Source: Polyangia bacterium (GTDB lineage: Bacteria > Myxococcota_A > Polyangia > Polyangiales > Sandaracinaceae). From it: a stretch of 48,730 nt of DNA. A program made the translations under genes and the position numbers. Below are positions 1 through 8,369 of the stretch, piece by piece. The stretch covers positions 1-48,730 of the forward strand of contig JAUHXR010000025.1 of NCBI GenBank assembly GCA_030426845.1. Reading direction: 5' to 3'. Under the pieces are notes generated by a model. It was given only the letters and a program-made list of their open reading frames with translations, searched no databases and had not been told where the DNA came from. Within the stretch, counting starts at the first letter, position 1. Every line of letters begins with the position of its first letter.

Positions 1-653
1 GCGCGATCGGCGAGATGCTCGCGCTGGTGGTGCACGACCTGCGCAACCCGGTAGCGACCATCAGCGCGAACCTCTCGTTCATCCGCGACGTGGCCGGGGT
101 GGAGGACCCCGACGCGATCGAGGCACTCGACGACGTGGACATCGCGCTCGCCGATCTCACGCGCGGGCTCGAGCAGCTCGGCTGGGTCGGGCGCTGGATC
201 GGGGGCCACCGCACCTCCGAGGCGGCGTCCGCGGACGCCCGGCCCAACGTCGAGCAGGGCGTGCGGCGCGCGGGGGTGGACGCGAAGCTCCAGCTCCCCG
301 ACGAGCCCGTGGTGGTGTCGGCGGCCGGGAACGCGCTCGGCCGGCTCACCGAGCTGCTCGTCCGCAACGCGGCGATGCACGCGAGCCCCACCAGCATCGA
401 GGTCGAGCTGCGCGCGACGGACGACGGGGCGCGCCTCGAGGTGCGCGACTCCGGGGCCGCGGTGGCCGAGGACCTGCGCGCCGAGATCTTCACCCTCGCC
501 GGTCAGCACGCTGCCAAGGGGCGGGCCGACGGCCGCTACTCCCGAGTGGTCGGTCTGCTCGCCGCGCGCGCCCTCGCCGACGCCCTCGGCGCGACCATCC
601 GCGCCGAAGGCGACGTGGGGTCCTCGTGCTTCGTGGTGGACCTGCCCGCCTGA
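1..653 (+). CDS. Sensor histidine kinase, C-terminal part (5' end outside window)
   Basis: The frame is already open at base 3, so the true start lies upstream and only about 216 residues are seen. They contain the transmitter core of a two-component histidine kinase: an H-box with the phospho-acceptor His in HDLRNP, an N-box-like stretch (ELLVRNAAMHAS), a G1-like box (VRDSGAAV) and a degenerate G2 region rich in Gly/Ala near the end. The family autophosphorylates on this His and passes the phosphate to a response regulator. No receiver domain or partner regulator is visible. The ATP lid is short and not canonical, so activity is likely but not certain. The sensor domain cannot be inferred. 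Confidence 0.8.
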   Translation, partial: AIGEMLALVVHDLRNPVATISANLSFIRDVAGVEDPDAIEALDDVDIALADLTRGLEQLGWVGRWIGGHRTSEAASADARPNVEQGVRRAGVDAKLQLPDEPVVVSAAGNALGRLTELLVRNAAMHASPTSIEVELRATDDGARLEVRDSGAAVAEDLRAEIFTLAGQHAAKGRADGRYSRVVGLLAARALADALGATIRAEGDVGSSCFVVDLPA

Positions 654-662
654 CTCGGTGTC

Positions 663-887
663 CTACTCCTCGGAGTCGTCCAGCAGCGACCAGGTCTTCA
701 CCCGGACCGCGCGCCCGAGCATGCCGATGCTCACGTCGACGCGCTCCGCGTCCGCGCCGATCTCGGCCCGGGCGCCGTTCTGCTTGAGCTCGTCGGGGGG
801 ATCGATCAGCTCGATCTGCTCGCCGGCGTCGGTGATCAGCGCCCAGACGCCGCCTTCGATGCCGATCTTGCGAATGGTACCTTTCAT
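663..887 (-). CDS. Small conserved-looking protein, unknown function (74 aa)
   Basis: The start at 887 (MKGTIRKIG) was chosen because GAGGAG lies just upstream at normal spacing. A longer frame reaching 1010 overlaps the divergent gene and has no such site. The protein is small, soluble and acidic, with alternating hydrophobic residues suggesting a small beta-barrel (KGTIRKIGIEGGVWALITDAG). No catalytic motif, signal peptide or membrane segment is visible. It converges on the histidine kinase with a 9-base gap and diverges from the YbjN-like gene at 940. I do not recognise the family. Confidence 0.6.
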   Translation of the reverse strand: MKGTIRKIGIEGGVWALITDAGEQIELIDPPDELKQNGARAEIGADAERVDVSIGMLGRAVRVKTWSLLDDSEE

Positions 888-939
888 GGGTCTCCTCGAT
901 GGTTGACTTCGGGGGCCACCCCTAAGGATGCTCCCAAGC

Positions 940-1329
940 ATGGATGAGGAGACCCTGTCGCGCACCCTCGGCGCGATCGGCTGGGAGTCCGCCCCCCACG
1001 GCGAGAACACCTACCGCACGGTGCACGAGACCGCGGAGGGGGAGCTGATCGCCTACGTCCGCCTCACCGACAACTGGCTCATCGCGTCGATCGTCCCTTT
1101 CCTCACGACCCGCGGGGACAACCCCTTCGAGCTCGCGCGCTGGCTGCTGCGGATGAACCGCGACATGTACCAGTGCAAGTTTGCTTACGATGAGGACGGC
1201 GACGTCGTCCTCACGGTGGAGCTGCCGACCGAGAGCCTCGACTTCGCCGAGGTGGAGGCCGCGCTCAAGGCGCTCGTCGACCACGCGGTCGAGCACCGCG
1301 CGACGCTGCGCAAGGCCGCCTCCGCCTGA
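940..1329 (+). CDS. YbjN / type III chaperone-like fold protein
   Basis: About 129 residues if it starts at the ATG at 940; an ATG at 928 adds four residues but has AAGG directly against it, too close for a normal ribosome site. The pattern of an amphipathic N-terminal helix, a beta sheet with hydrophobic strands (YVRLTDNWLIASIVPF), a helix with LLRMNRDMYQCKF and a second strand pair (DGDVVLTVELP) is that of the YbjN / secretion-chaperone-like family, small alpha/beta proteins that bind partners rather than catalyse. No partner is evident nearby. The assignment rests on pattern only. Confidence 0.6.
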   Translation: MDEETLSRTLGAIGWESAPHGENTYRTVHETAEGELIAYVRLTDNWLIASIVPFLTTRGDNPFELARWLLRMNRDMYQCKFAYDEDGDVVLTVELPTESLDFAEVEAALKALVDHAVEHRATLRKAASA

Positions 1330-1409
1330 GGGCTCCCGGTCGAGGGGTCGCCAAGTCGGGGTCGCGAGCCCGCGCCGCGCGGTCTACCTTTCGGTCCGGA
1401 GCTCACGCC

Positions 1410-2012
1410 GTGTCATCACCCGGGGATTCAACGCCGATGGTCGCGTCCGCGCTCTTCAACGGCGTGCGCGCTCACCTCATCGCGCAGGGCCGCTGGGAGT
1501 CCCTCGAGGAGGCGGTGATCGCCGAGCGCGCCGACCTGGCGGACTGGCTCGCCGACGCGGAGAGCGCGCCGTGGCTGCCCCTCGAGCCGCTCTTCGCGGT
1601 GATGGCTGGCCTGCAGCGCGCGCTCGCCCCCGAGGGCATGCGCGAGCTCGGCCGCGAGCGGCTTCGGGCCGATCTGGAGACGGGCGCGCTGGCGCCGATG
1701 CTCCGCGCCTGGATCCGCGAGTTCGCGAGCGATCCCACCGCGCTGATGCGCGTCTCGCCGCACCTCTGGCAGGCGATCACCCAGCACGCGGGCGCGATGC
1801 GCCTCGTCGCGGCCGACCCGACGCGGGTCGAGTTCCGCATCGCGGGCGCCCCCGGCGGGCTCCTCGAGGCGAGCGGCTGGCACCGCCTGTTCGAGGGCTT
1901 CGGCGGCGAGCTGATGCGCCGCTCGGGCCGTCAGGGCTCGGTCTCGGTCTCCGCGCTCGTCGACTCGGGCGAGCTGGCGCTGGTCGGCGACTGGTCGTCC
2001 GTCGAGGCCTGA
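1410..2012 (+). CDS. DUF2378-like (TIGR02265-type) protein
   Basis: A soluble protein of 200 residues or a little less, since a second ATG follows at residue 10. The C-terminal half (MLRAWIREFASDPTALMRVSPHLW, then a strand-rich part ending near residue 190) resembles DUF2378, a family of paralogues abundant in Myxococcus and relatives, of unknown function and loosely related to heme-NO-binding folds. I see no conserved heme-ligand His in the expected context. Its last 82 bases overlap the last 82 bases of the convergent rarA gene, so both C-termini are encoded on opposite strands of the same DNA. Family assignment is moderate. Confidence 0.6.
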   Translation: MSSPGDSTPMVASALFNGVRAHLIAQGRWESLEEAVIAERADLADWLADAESAPWLPLEPLFAVMAGLQRALAPEGMRELGRERLRADLETGALAPMLRAWIREFASDPTALMRVSPHLWQAITQHAGAMRLVAADPTRVEFRIAGAPGGLLEASGWHRLFEGFGGELMRRSGRQGSVSVSALVDSGELALVGDWSSVEA

Positions 2013-3328
2013 GCCTCCGCGTCCTCGCCGCGGAGCCGCGCGAGGCGGCCGCGGAGCTTGATCTCGAAGCCGGCGTTGCGCGGCTCGTAGTAGCGCCGCC
2101 CGGCGAGCGCGTCCGGGAGGTAGGTCTCGCCCGCCGCGTGCCCGCCCTCCGCGTGCGGGTAGCGGTAGCCCTCGCCGTAGCCCCAGTCCTTCATCGCCTT
2201 GGTCGGCGCGTTGCGCAGCCGCATCGGCACCGGGAGCGGCCCGTGCTCCTGCACGTCGGCGCGGGCCGCCTTGAACGCGTCGTAGGCCGCGTTCGACTTC
2301 ACCGTGCTCGCCAGGTACGTGCAGCACTGCGCCATCGCGTGCAGGCCCTCGGGCATCCCGAGCCGCGCGAAGGCCGCGTCGGCGGCGATGGCGAGCGAGA
2401 GCGCGTTCGGGTCCGCGTTGCCGACGTCCTCGGAGGCGAAGATGACCAGCCGGCGCAGGACGAAGCGCGGGTCCTCGCCCGCCTCGAGCATGCGCATCAT
2501 CCAGTAGATCGCCGCGTCCGGATCGTTGCCGCGCATCGACTTGATGAACGCCGAGACGACGTTGTAGTGCTCCTCGCCGCTCTTGTCGTAGAGCAGCGTC
2601 TTCTCGGCGAGCGCCTCGCGCACGAGCGCCTCGTCGAGCGGCTGCCCGCTCGCCGCCGCCTCCCGCGCGGCCAGCTCGAGCACGTCGAGGGAGCGCCGCG
2701 CGTCGCCCCGCGCGAGCTCCGCGATCGTCCGGAGCGCCTCGGGCGTGTGCTCGACCGCGAGCGCGCCGAGGCCGCGGGTCCGGTCCATCAGCGCGCGGCG
2801 CAGCAGCGTGACGATGTCCTCGGGCGGGATCGCCTCGAGCCGGAACACGCGGGCGCGCGAGAGCAGCGCGGCGTTCACCGCGAAGCTCGGGTTCTCGGTC
2901 GTCGCGCCGATCAGGACGACCGTCCCCTTCTCCACGTGCGGCAGGAGCGCGTCCTGCTGGGCCTTGTTGAAGCGGTGGATCTCGTCGACGAACAGGATCG
3001 TCGGCCGCCCGTAGAGCTTCTTGCGCTCCTCGGCCCGCGCGATGATGCGGCGCAGCTCCGGCACCCCTCCGAGCACGGCCGAGAACGGCGCGAACTCGCC
3101 CCGGGTCTCCTCCGCGATGACGCGGGCCAGGGTGGTCTTGCCGGTCCCCGGCGGCCCCCACAGCAGCATCGACGGGACGCGATCGGCGCGGATCGCCTTG
3201 GCGAGCAGGCGGTGCTCGCCGATGACGTGCGCCTGCCCGACCATCTCGGTGAGCCGGCGCGGGCGCATGCGGTCCGACAGAGGAATCGTGTCGGGGTCGT
3301 GCTCGTTGGCGTGGTCGAACAGGTCCAT
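1931..3328 (-). CDS. rarA: Replication-associated recombination protein A (AAA+ ATPase)
   Basis: A 465-residue AAA+ ATPase of normal length for the RarA/MgsA/WRNIP1 family, which acts at stalled replication forks together with SSB and RecA. It shows the family N-terminus ([16 protein letters not shown]), Walker A GPPGTGKT at residues 58-65, Walker B with DEIH at 115-118, sensor 1 in GATTENPSF near 143, and the C-terminal tetramerisation region ([27 protein letters not shown], then the [20 protein letters not shown] block). The start is the ATG at 3328. The final roughly 30 residues are an acidic Ser/Thr/Glu tail not typical of the family, and that tail is the part overlapping the DUF2378-like gene. 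It is divergent from the PilZ gene. Confidence 0.95.
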   Translation of the reverse strand: MDLFDHANEHDPDTIPLSDRMRPRRLTEMVGQAHVIGEHRLLAKAIRADRVPSMLLWGPPGTGKTTLARVIAEETRGEFAPFSAVLGGVPELRRIIARAEERKKLYGRPTILFVDEIHRFNKAQQDALLPHVEKGTVVLIGATTENPSFAVNAALLSRARVFRLEAIPPEDIVTLLRRALMDRTRGLGALAVEHTPEALRTIAELARGDARRSLDVLELAAREAAASGQPLDEALVREALAEKTLLYDKSGEEHYNVVSAFIKSMRGNDPDAAIYWMMRMLEAGEDPRFVLRRLVIFASEDVGNADPNALSLAIAADAAFARLGMPEGLHAMAQCCTYLASTVKSNAAYDAFKAARADVQEHGPLPVPMRLRNAPTKAMKDWGYGEGYRYPHAEGGHAAGETYLPDALAGRRYYEPRNAGFEIKLRGRLARLRGEDAEAQASTDDQSPTSASSPESTSAETETEP

Positions 3329-3423
3329 CGGAGGCCGGGCGGTGAAACTTCTGGGCGGCAGAGACGTCTGGAAGAGTGGACGGAGCGCGGGGGAGTCGTG
3401 CTTCGGCCACGCGGAGGCGGATC

Positions 3424-3927
3424 ATGCGGAACCTGCTGGAGATGATCTACGAGCACCAGCTCCTCCGGAGCAAGGAGCGAAACCTCGCGATCCCGCTCGA
3501 CGCGGGTGAGCGCGTCCGCCTGATGGGGCTCGAGCGGCTCCTCAAGGGCGAGCGCCCCGACGCGGCCGCGCGTCGCTTCGTCCGCGTCCGCCTCCCGATG
3601 GAGGCCCAGTTCACGCGCCCCGGCGGCTTCGGCTCGGGCGAGATCCGCGACCTCGGCGGCGGCGGCTTCTGCGTCGAGACCCGGCGCCCGCCGGATGTCG
3701 GCACGCGCCTCATCCTGCGGGTCGAGGACGCGCGGCGCGGCCTCGAGTACGTCTTCCCCTGCGTCGTCGCGTGGCGCGCTCGCGCCGGCCGCTGGCGGAT
3801 GGGCCTCGCGCTCGACGGAGTGCCGAGCCAGGCGCCGCTCTTCGGCGACGAGTCGAGCGACGTGTGGCGCCGCGGGATGCCGCTCGGCGCGGCCGGCGAC
3901 GACTCGGACGAGACCTTGGTCGCGTAG
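3424..3927 (+). CDS. PilZ domain protein
   Basis: The start at 3424 (MRNLLEMIYEHQLL) has GGAGG a few bases upstream and is preferred to an ATG at 3376. The protein is 167 residues. After a helical N-terminus comes a PilZ fold with RRFVRVRLP (the RxxxR c-di-GMP contact region) near residue 50 and IRDLGGGGFCVET, the counterpart of the D/NxSxxG motif, near residue 76. PilZ domains bind cyclic di-GMP and control motility or envelope output. Here the Ser of DxSxxG is replaced by Gly, as happens in some myxobacterial PilZ proteins, so ligand binding needs testing. Confidence 0.8.
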   Translation: MRNLLEMIYEHQLLRSKERNLAIPLDAGERVRLMGLERLLKGERPDAAARRFVRVRLPMEAQFTRPGGFGSGEIRDLGGGGFCVETRRPPDVGTRLILRVEDARRGLEYVFPCVVAWRARAGRWRMGLALDGVPSQAPLFGDESSDVWRRGMPLGAAGDDSDETLVA

Positions 3928-3947
3928 CGGGTCGGCGAAGCCGGGGC

Positions 3948-5042
3948 TCAGCGCACGATCTTGAGCCGGGTCGGGCCCTTGCCCTTGGGGGCGCGGGTGC
4001 CGCCGGCGCGCTCGAAGTGCTGGCGCGCGACCGCCTCGGCGAGGGCTCCGGCCGCGTCCTTGAACGCGCCCGCGACCGTGGAGTCGGGGCGGGCCTGGAC
4101 GATCGGCATGCCCTTGTCGCCCCACTCGCGGACCTCGGTCTCGATCGGGATCTGGGCGAGCAGCGGGGCCTTCGCGAAGTCGGCCGCCTTCTGCCCGCCG
4201 CCGGCGCCGAACAGCTCGTGCCGGACGCCGGCCGAGTCGACGAAGAAGCTCATGTTCTCGATCACGCCGAGGATCGGGAGGTTGAGCTTCTTGCACATCG
4301 AGACCGACTTGTAGACGTCCTGGAGCGCGACCTCCTGCGGGGTCGTCACCATCACCACGCCGGTGACCTTGAGCTGCTGCGCCATCGTCAGCGCCACGTC
4401 GCCCGTGCCGGGCGGCAGGTCGAGGACGAGGTAGTCGAGCTCGCCCCAGTCGACGTCGCCGAGGAACTGCCGGAGCGCGCCGTGGAGCATCGGGCCGCGC
4501 CAGATGATCGCCTGGGTCTCCTCCTCGAGGAGGAAGCCGATCGACATCATCGAGACGCCGAACCGGCTGAGCGGGCTGATCCGCTTGCCGTCCTTGCTCA
4601 CCGGGTGCCCGCTCACCCCCATCATCGTGGGGATGGACGGCCCGTAGATGTCCGCGTCGAGCAGGCCGACCCGCATCCCGAGCGCCTTGAGCGCCAGGGT
4701 CAGGTTCACCGCGGTGGTGCTCTTGCCGACCCCGCCCTTGCCGCTCATCACGAGGATGATGTTGCGCACGCCCGGGATCGGGTCGTCGCCCATCACCTCG
4801 CGGGTCGGGACCTCCGTCTCGAAGGCGAGCTCGAACGGCGCGTCGCCGAGCGCCCGCCGCACCTGATCGCGCACCCCGTCGCGCAGCCCCTCGACCGGGC
4901 TCGCGAGGACCGCGGTCAGGTGGAGCACGCCCCCCTCGACCCGGAGGTCCTTGAGGGTCTCGAGCTCCAGCATGGGCTTGTCGAACACCGGGTCGACGAC
5001 CGACTGGAGCGCCTCGCGCGCGGACTGCTCGGAGATGCTCAT
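3948..5042 (-). CDS. Mrp/ApbC-type P-loop ATPase (Fe-S carrier family) without the CxxC motif
   Basis: A 364-residue protein if it starts at the ATG at 5042; the frame also opens with a TTG four codons upstream. An N-terminal DUF59/MIP18-like domain (residues 1-85) precedes a ParA/MinD-type ATPase with the deviant Walker A SGKGGVGKST at about 100-109 and LDADIYGPSIP further on. Mrp/ApbC/NBP35 proteins deliver Fe-S clusters through a CxxC pair that follows ENMSxF. Here the matching stretch reads ENMSFFVDSAGVRHELFG, with no CxxC, so cluster binding in the usual way looks impossible. The gene is downstream of the T6SS operon on the same strand, 50 bases after its last stop. Confidence 0.85.
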   Translation of the reverse strand: MSISEQSAREALQSVVDPVFDKPMLELETLKDLRVEGGVLHLTAVLASPVEGLRDGVRDQVRRALGDAPFELAFETEVPTREVMGDDPIPGVRNIILVMSGKGGVGKSTTAVNLTLALKALGMRVGLLDADIYGPSIPTMMGVSGHPVSKDGKRISPLSRFGVSMMSIGFLLEEETQAIIWRGPMLHGALRQFLGDVDWGELDYLVLDLPPGTGDVALTMAQQLKVTGVVMVTTPQEVALQDVYKSVSMCKKLNLPILGVIENMSFFVDSAGVRHELFGAGGGQKAADFAKAPLLAQIPIETEVREWGDKGMPIVQARPDSTVAGAFKDAAGALAEAVARQHFERAGGTRAPKGKGPTRLKIVR

Positions 5043-5092
5043 CGCCGGGTCCAATAGGTCCCGGGGGCGGCCCGGTCAAGCGCCGGCGGGTT

Positions 5093-6100
5093 CTACCACT
5101 CGGTGAGGAAACGCCCGGCGCGGTAGTCACGCAGCGCGAGCTCCGCGACGGTCTCGAACGTGCTGCCGTCGTCGGTTCCCACGATCTTGTAGAGGCAGGC
5201 GGCGATGAGCTGCTCGCGTGCATCCAAGCAGAGCGCGGTCGCGGTCGGGTCGACGCACTCGAGGTGGATCCCCGTCCCGGTCCGCTTGAAGAGGCCCGCG
5301 ACGCCGGCGCCCACCCAGACCTCGCCCCTCCACGTCGCGACCGCGTGCAGCGGGACCCCTTCCCCGGTCGGCATGCGCGGCCCCTCGGCCACCTTTCCCC
5401 AGCCGTAGGGTGAGCCCTCGTAGAGATTCCCTCGCCGCCCGACCGCGAACGTCACCCCGGGGCTCTCGACATGAACCGCGGTGAGATACTCGTTCGTCGG
5501 GCTGCCCACCCGAACCCACCGTTGGCCGTCGAAGACGCTGATCTGACCCTCGATGCCAACCGCGACGAGGTGATCCTCCGAGCAGCCGTGGAGGGCGGTG
5601 ACCATGAAGTCGGGCGCCGCCAGCGGTAGCCACGAGGACGAGTCGAACCGGTAGAAGTGGTGTGGGCCGCCTCGGCTCGCCGAGCCCCACGCGTAGACGC
5701 AGTCGTCCGCCAGGCCCCACACGCCTGCCAGGGTCCCGCGGTGCGGGAACTGGAACTCGGTCCAGCGCCCCATTGCCCCGTCCGCCCCAACGTCGCGGTT
5801 CACGAACATGGTCGGTCCCGCGAGCCCCGGTCCCAGGCTCATGCTCACGAAGCAGCGCCCGCTCGGCGAGCGCCAGAGGCCGCTCATGAAGGCCGCGTAG
5901 CCCAGATGGAACCGGACCTCGGCGCCATCCGTGCCGGCTCGCACGTCGCCGATCCAGTCCTCGCAGTCGCCGGTGACGACGCCGCGGAGCTCGTTGTACC
6001 GGATCCCGAGGAACGCGATATCTGTGACGCGAAAGCCCGAGGCGCGGTGGTACCGGGAGTCGATGAGATCGAGCTCTTCCTGAGAGCGCTCCTCGGCCAC
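5093..6100 (-). CDS. Beta-propeller-like protein at the end of the T6SS operon
   Basis: A 335-residue soluble protein starting with GTG. At least four repeats of about 40-50 residues, each built around a strand pair ending in a hydrophobic/Gly pattern (VWGLADDCVYAWGS, LHGCSEDHLVAVGIEG, VHVESPGVTFAVGRRG, VATWRGEVWVGAGVAG), suggest a WD40- or Kelch-like propeller. No signal peptide is seen. It is the last gene of the operon, four bases after the preceding stop. By position it could be an immunity protein or an accessory binding protein for the effector at 6696-7946. Function is inferred from context only. Confidence 0.6.
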   Translation of the reverse strand: MAEERSQEELDLIDSRYHRASGFRVTDIAFLGIRYNELRGVVTGDCEDWIGDVRAGTDGAEVRFHLGYAAFMSGLWRSPSGRCFVSMSLGPGLAGPTMFVNRDVGADGAMGRWTEFQFPHRGTLAGVWGLADDCVYAWGSASRGGPHHFYRFDSSSWLPLAAPDFMVTALHGCSEDHLVAVGIEGQISVFDGQRWVRVGSPTNEYLTAVHVESPGVTFAVGRRGNLYEGSPYGWGKVAEGPRMPTGEGVPLHAVATWRGEVWVGAGVAGLFKRTGTGIHLECVDPTATALCLDAREQLIAACLYKIVGTDDGSTFETVAELALRDYRAGRFLTEW

Positions 6101-6104
6101 CGCG

Positions 6105-6674
6105 TCAGGACATCTTGCGGATCGCCACTACTCGGGAGTAGCGGCGGTCGAGCGCGTTGGGTTTCATCGAGAGGTACTGACCGAAGGCCGCACCCAGCGC
6201 GTCCAGCTCGTCCCTGGTCGGGAGCTTGGCTCGTTGCTCCGCCGTCCAGCCGGCGGTCTCCTGCTCGACCCAGGGCTGCAGCTGCTGAATGTACCCGGCG
6301 GCGATGCGCGCCGGGCTCTCCTTGGCGGCCATCAGGCGCAGGAGCCCGGCGAACCCGTCGGCGTCGAAGTCCTCAGCGCCGACGAACTCCGTCGAGCGGA
6401 CCGCGCCGAGCGCCTCTTCCAGTGCCGGAGTGATCGCCGACTCGGGCACCGCGACAAAGTCGACTCCGTCGGTGTCGTCACACCACGCGAAGAGCAAGTG
6501 CTCTTCCATCTGGGCGAGCTCGTCCTCGGTGCGCTCGGGAAACCCAGACACGTCGAAGTCGGAGTAGCTTCGGAGGGCTTCCAACACTCTTGCCCGGAGT
6601 GGCCCCGCCGCCCGGTTCGGGTCGCGGGTACGGGGCAGCTCGCGGAGGTCGTCGTGAGCTTCTTCGCTTCGCAT
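6105..6674 (-). CDS. Probable immunity or accessory protein, unknown family (189 aa)
   Basis: A soluble acidic protein with no signal peptide and no recognised motif. It lies 21 bases downstream of the putative effector gene and four bases upstream of the propeller gene, so all three are very likely co-transcribed. Small acidic proteins directly after T6SS effector genes are usually cognate immunity proteins, and that is my best guess. The C-terminus (LDRRYSRVVAIRKM) is basic. No homology to a named immunity family is evident by eye. Confidence 0.55.
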   Translation of the reverse strand: MRSEEAHDDLRELPRTRDPNRAAGPLRARVLEALRSYSDFDVSGFPERTEDELAQMEEHLLFAWCDDTDGVDFVAVPESAITPALEEALGAVRSTEFVGAEDFDADGFAGLLRLMAAKESPARIAAGYIQQLQPWVEQETAGWTAEQRAKLPTRDELDALGAAFGQYLSMKPNALDRRYSRVVAIRKMS

Positions 6675-6695
6675 GTTTCCTCTTCTGGTTCGAGC

Positions 6696-7946
6696 TCAGG
6701 TGCCAGACACCTGACCTCCCCAGTGATCGGTGAACGTTCCATCGTTTCGGAAGTCGTTGGCAAGGATATTCCCCTGTCGCTCGAGGCAGTCCGCCTGCCG
6801 TTCTCGGCTGTGCCGGTCCTGCGAGCCGTGCGGGTCTGCGGCCTCCTGCGCCACGATCTCGTCGTTGCGTTGACGAACCTCGGCGCGGCTGTCCCGCAGA
6901 ACCTGCTGGCGTACGTCGGGCGGCAGCTCGCTGAACTTGTCGACGCCGTGGGCCGCGCACGCATCCTGGCACGCCTGCGACTGCGAGACAGTCGAGTGGT
7001 TGTCCATCACTTCCTTCTGCATGTCCTGCAGGTTCTGCTTGGCCTTGGCCTCGAGGCACTCGGCGGCCTTGGCGATGGCCTCGTCCGTGGGGCTTACGTC
7101 GTCGGGCGGATCCACCATCGCGGCGTCGATCTTGGCCGCAAGTGAACCATCGGTCTGCTTGCCGGCCTCGTCGCGCATGTCTCGGGTTAGCTGCTCGCGC
7201 CGCTCGTCGGTGACGCGGGTCACGTCCCGCAGGTGCGCGTTGTTCGGGTCGTTGGCGGCCGCGATCTCACTGTCGAACTCGCCAGGTCGACGCGGCCCCT
7301 GCCCGGTGTACTGCGCGCTGAGGTCTGCGTTGCGTCGCGTAGCTTCGTTCCGTTGCTCGGTCGTGACGCGTCCATTTGTGCCCCGGTGCTCGTCGCGAAG
7401 CTCGGCCTCGTACCCCATCTCGACGCGCCGGACGGCGTTGTGCTCGCCGTGGATGCCCGCGCCGCAGGCCTTCCCGTGATGGAGGATCGTGAAGGAATCG
7501 TTCGGGAGGTACCCCGGAACGATGTTGGAACACACGTCGCCTCGCTTCCCTCCGAAGCCCGTGATGGAGCCGGTGCCATCTCGGACGAGGTTGTCGGGCT
7601 GCACGTGGCCCGCCTCGCTGTTGGCCAGCAGCCAGCCGTCGACCCCCATATCGTCGGCTACCGCCTGACTGGTGCCCTGCCAGCAGAAGCAGTCGCTCGG
7701 CTTCGAGGCCGGCTTGCGCGCGGTCAGAGGGCAGTTCGACTCATGGTCTCTACCGGGGCTCGCCTCCGCGTCCTCGATGCGTTTCTGACGGTACGCCGCG
7801 CGCTCCTTGCTGATCGCGTCGCTCACCTCGCTGTAGGGCCCGCACGCGTCCGGGTTGATCCCGCAGGCGATCAGCGCCGCCCTACAGTCCTCGCTCCAGA
7901 AGCCGGCGCCGGCGCCCGCGAGGAGAATTCCCTGTGTGCCGACCAC
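6696..7946 (-). CDS. Putative T6SS effector, Cys-rich, unknown toxin class
   Basis: A 416-residue protein starting with GTG at 7946, whose G is also the last base of the TAG stop of the DUF4150 gene (TAGTG), so the two are translationally coupled. The N-terminal third has repeated Cys residues (DCRAALIACGINPDACG; DCFCWQG), a middle region holds LHHGKACGAGIHGEHNAV, which could be a metal or catalytic site, and the C-terminal half is charged and predicted helical with further Cys. Placement directly after the PAAR-like tip and before two small soluble proteins is the usual layout for cargo plus immunity. I cannot assign an activity; the His/Glu cluster near residues 165-185 is the best place to look. 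Confidence 0.55.
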   Translation of the reverse strand: MVGTQGILLAGAGAGFWSEDCRAALIACGINPDACGPYSEVSDAISKERAAYRQKRIEDAEASPGRDHESNCPLTARKPASKPSDCFCWQGTSQAVADDMGVDGWLLANSEAGHVQPDNLVRDGTGSITGFGGKRGDVCSNIVPGYLPNDSFTILHHGKACGAGIHGEHNAVRRVEMGYEAELRDEHRGTNGRVTTEQRNEATRRNADLSAQYTGQGPRRPGEFDSEIAAANDPNNAHLRDVTRVTDERREQLTRDMRDEAGKQTDGSLAAKIDAAMVDPPDDVSPTDEAIAKAAECLEAKAKQNLQDMQKEVMDNHSTVSQSQACQDACAAHGVDKFSELPPDVRQQVLRDSRAEVRQRNDEIVAQEAADPHGSQDRHSRERQADCLERQGNILANDFRNDGTFTDHWGGQVSGT

Positions 7947-8353
7947 TACTTGATGTTCCCGAACGCCTGGCTGGTGACGAACGACGTCGGCTTGCCGCCC
8001 ATCTTGACCGACGAGTTCCCGGTAATCGGCTTGCCATTCTTCATGTTGACCATGGTGATCACGTCCTTCTTCGGCGTGCCAGGCGGGAGCTGGCCGACGC
8101 CCGCCTCGTTGCCCTTGATGCCATCGTAGACCGTCTTGGTATGGACAACTTTTTTGCCTTTATGTACAACTTTGGCAGCGCCCGACTTTACGACCTTCTT
8201 CGTCGTCGTGAGGATGGGGAAGGGAGTCGGGATGCCCTGCGGACCCGTCGGGGGCGGCGGCGCCGGGATGAGACACACGTCAGGCGGGATGGACGTGTAG
8301 TTGAGGGGCTGCTTCTCGGTGCCCAGGTTTCGCTTCGAGCCCTTCAGTCCCAT
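7946..8353 (-). CDS. DUF4150 PAAR-like spike-tip protein
   Basis: A 135-residue protein matching DUF4150/PAAR-like proteins, which sharpen the VgrG spike and carry effectors. It shows the expected opening (PPDVCLIPAPPPPTGPQGIPTPFP), a variable Lys/Val-rich centre and the closing Gly-rich strands (NMKNGKPITGNSSVKMGGKP). In many genomes this domain is fused to the toxin; here it is a separate gene whose stop overlaps the effector's start by one base. The central codons are unusually AT-rich for this genome (KKVVHKGKKVV region). Confidence 0.8.
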   Translation of the reverse strand: MGLKGSKRNLGTEKQPLNYTSIPPDVCLIPAPPPPTGPQGIPTPFPILTTTKKVVKSGAAKVVHKGKKVVHTKTVYDGIKGNEAGVGQLPPGTPKKDVITMVNMKNGKPITGNSSVKMGGKPTSFVTSQAFGNIK

Positions 8354-8369
8354 GGTCGACCCTCGCCTC

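Noticed and set aside
1181-3445. 754-residue open frame across the DUF2378-like gene and rarA
   Set aside because: Crosses two recognised genes, has no domain and shadow-type composition.
8150-8180. Frameshift or foreign insert in the DUF4150 gene
   Set aside because: The AT-rich Lys/Val codons keep frame and both family ends are intact, so it is only a variable segment.
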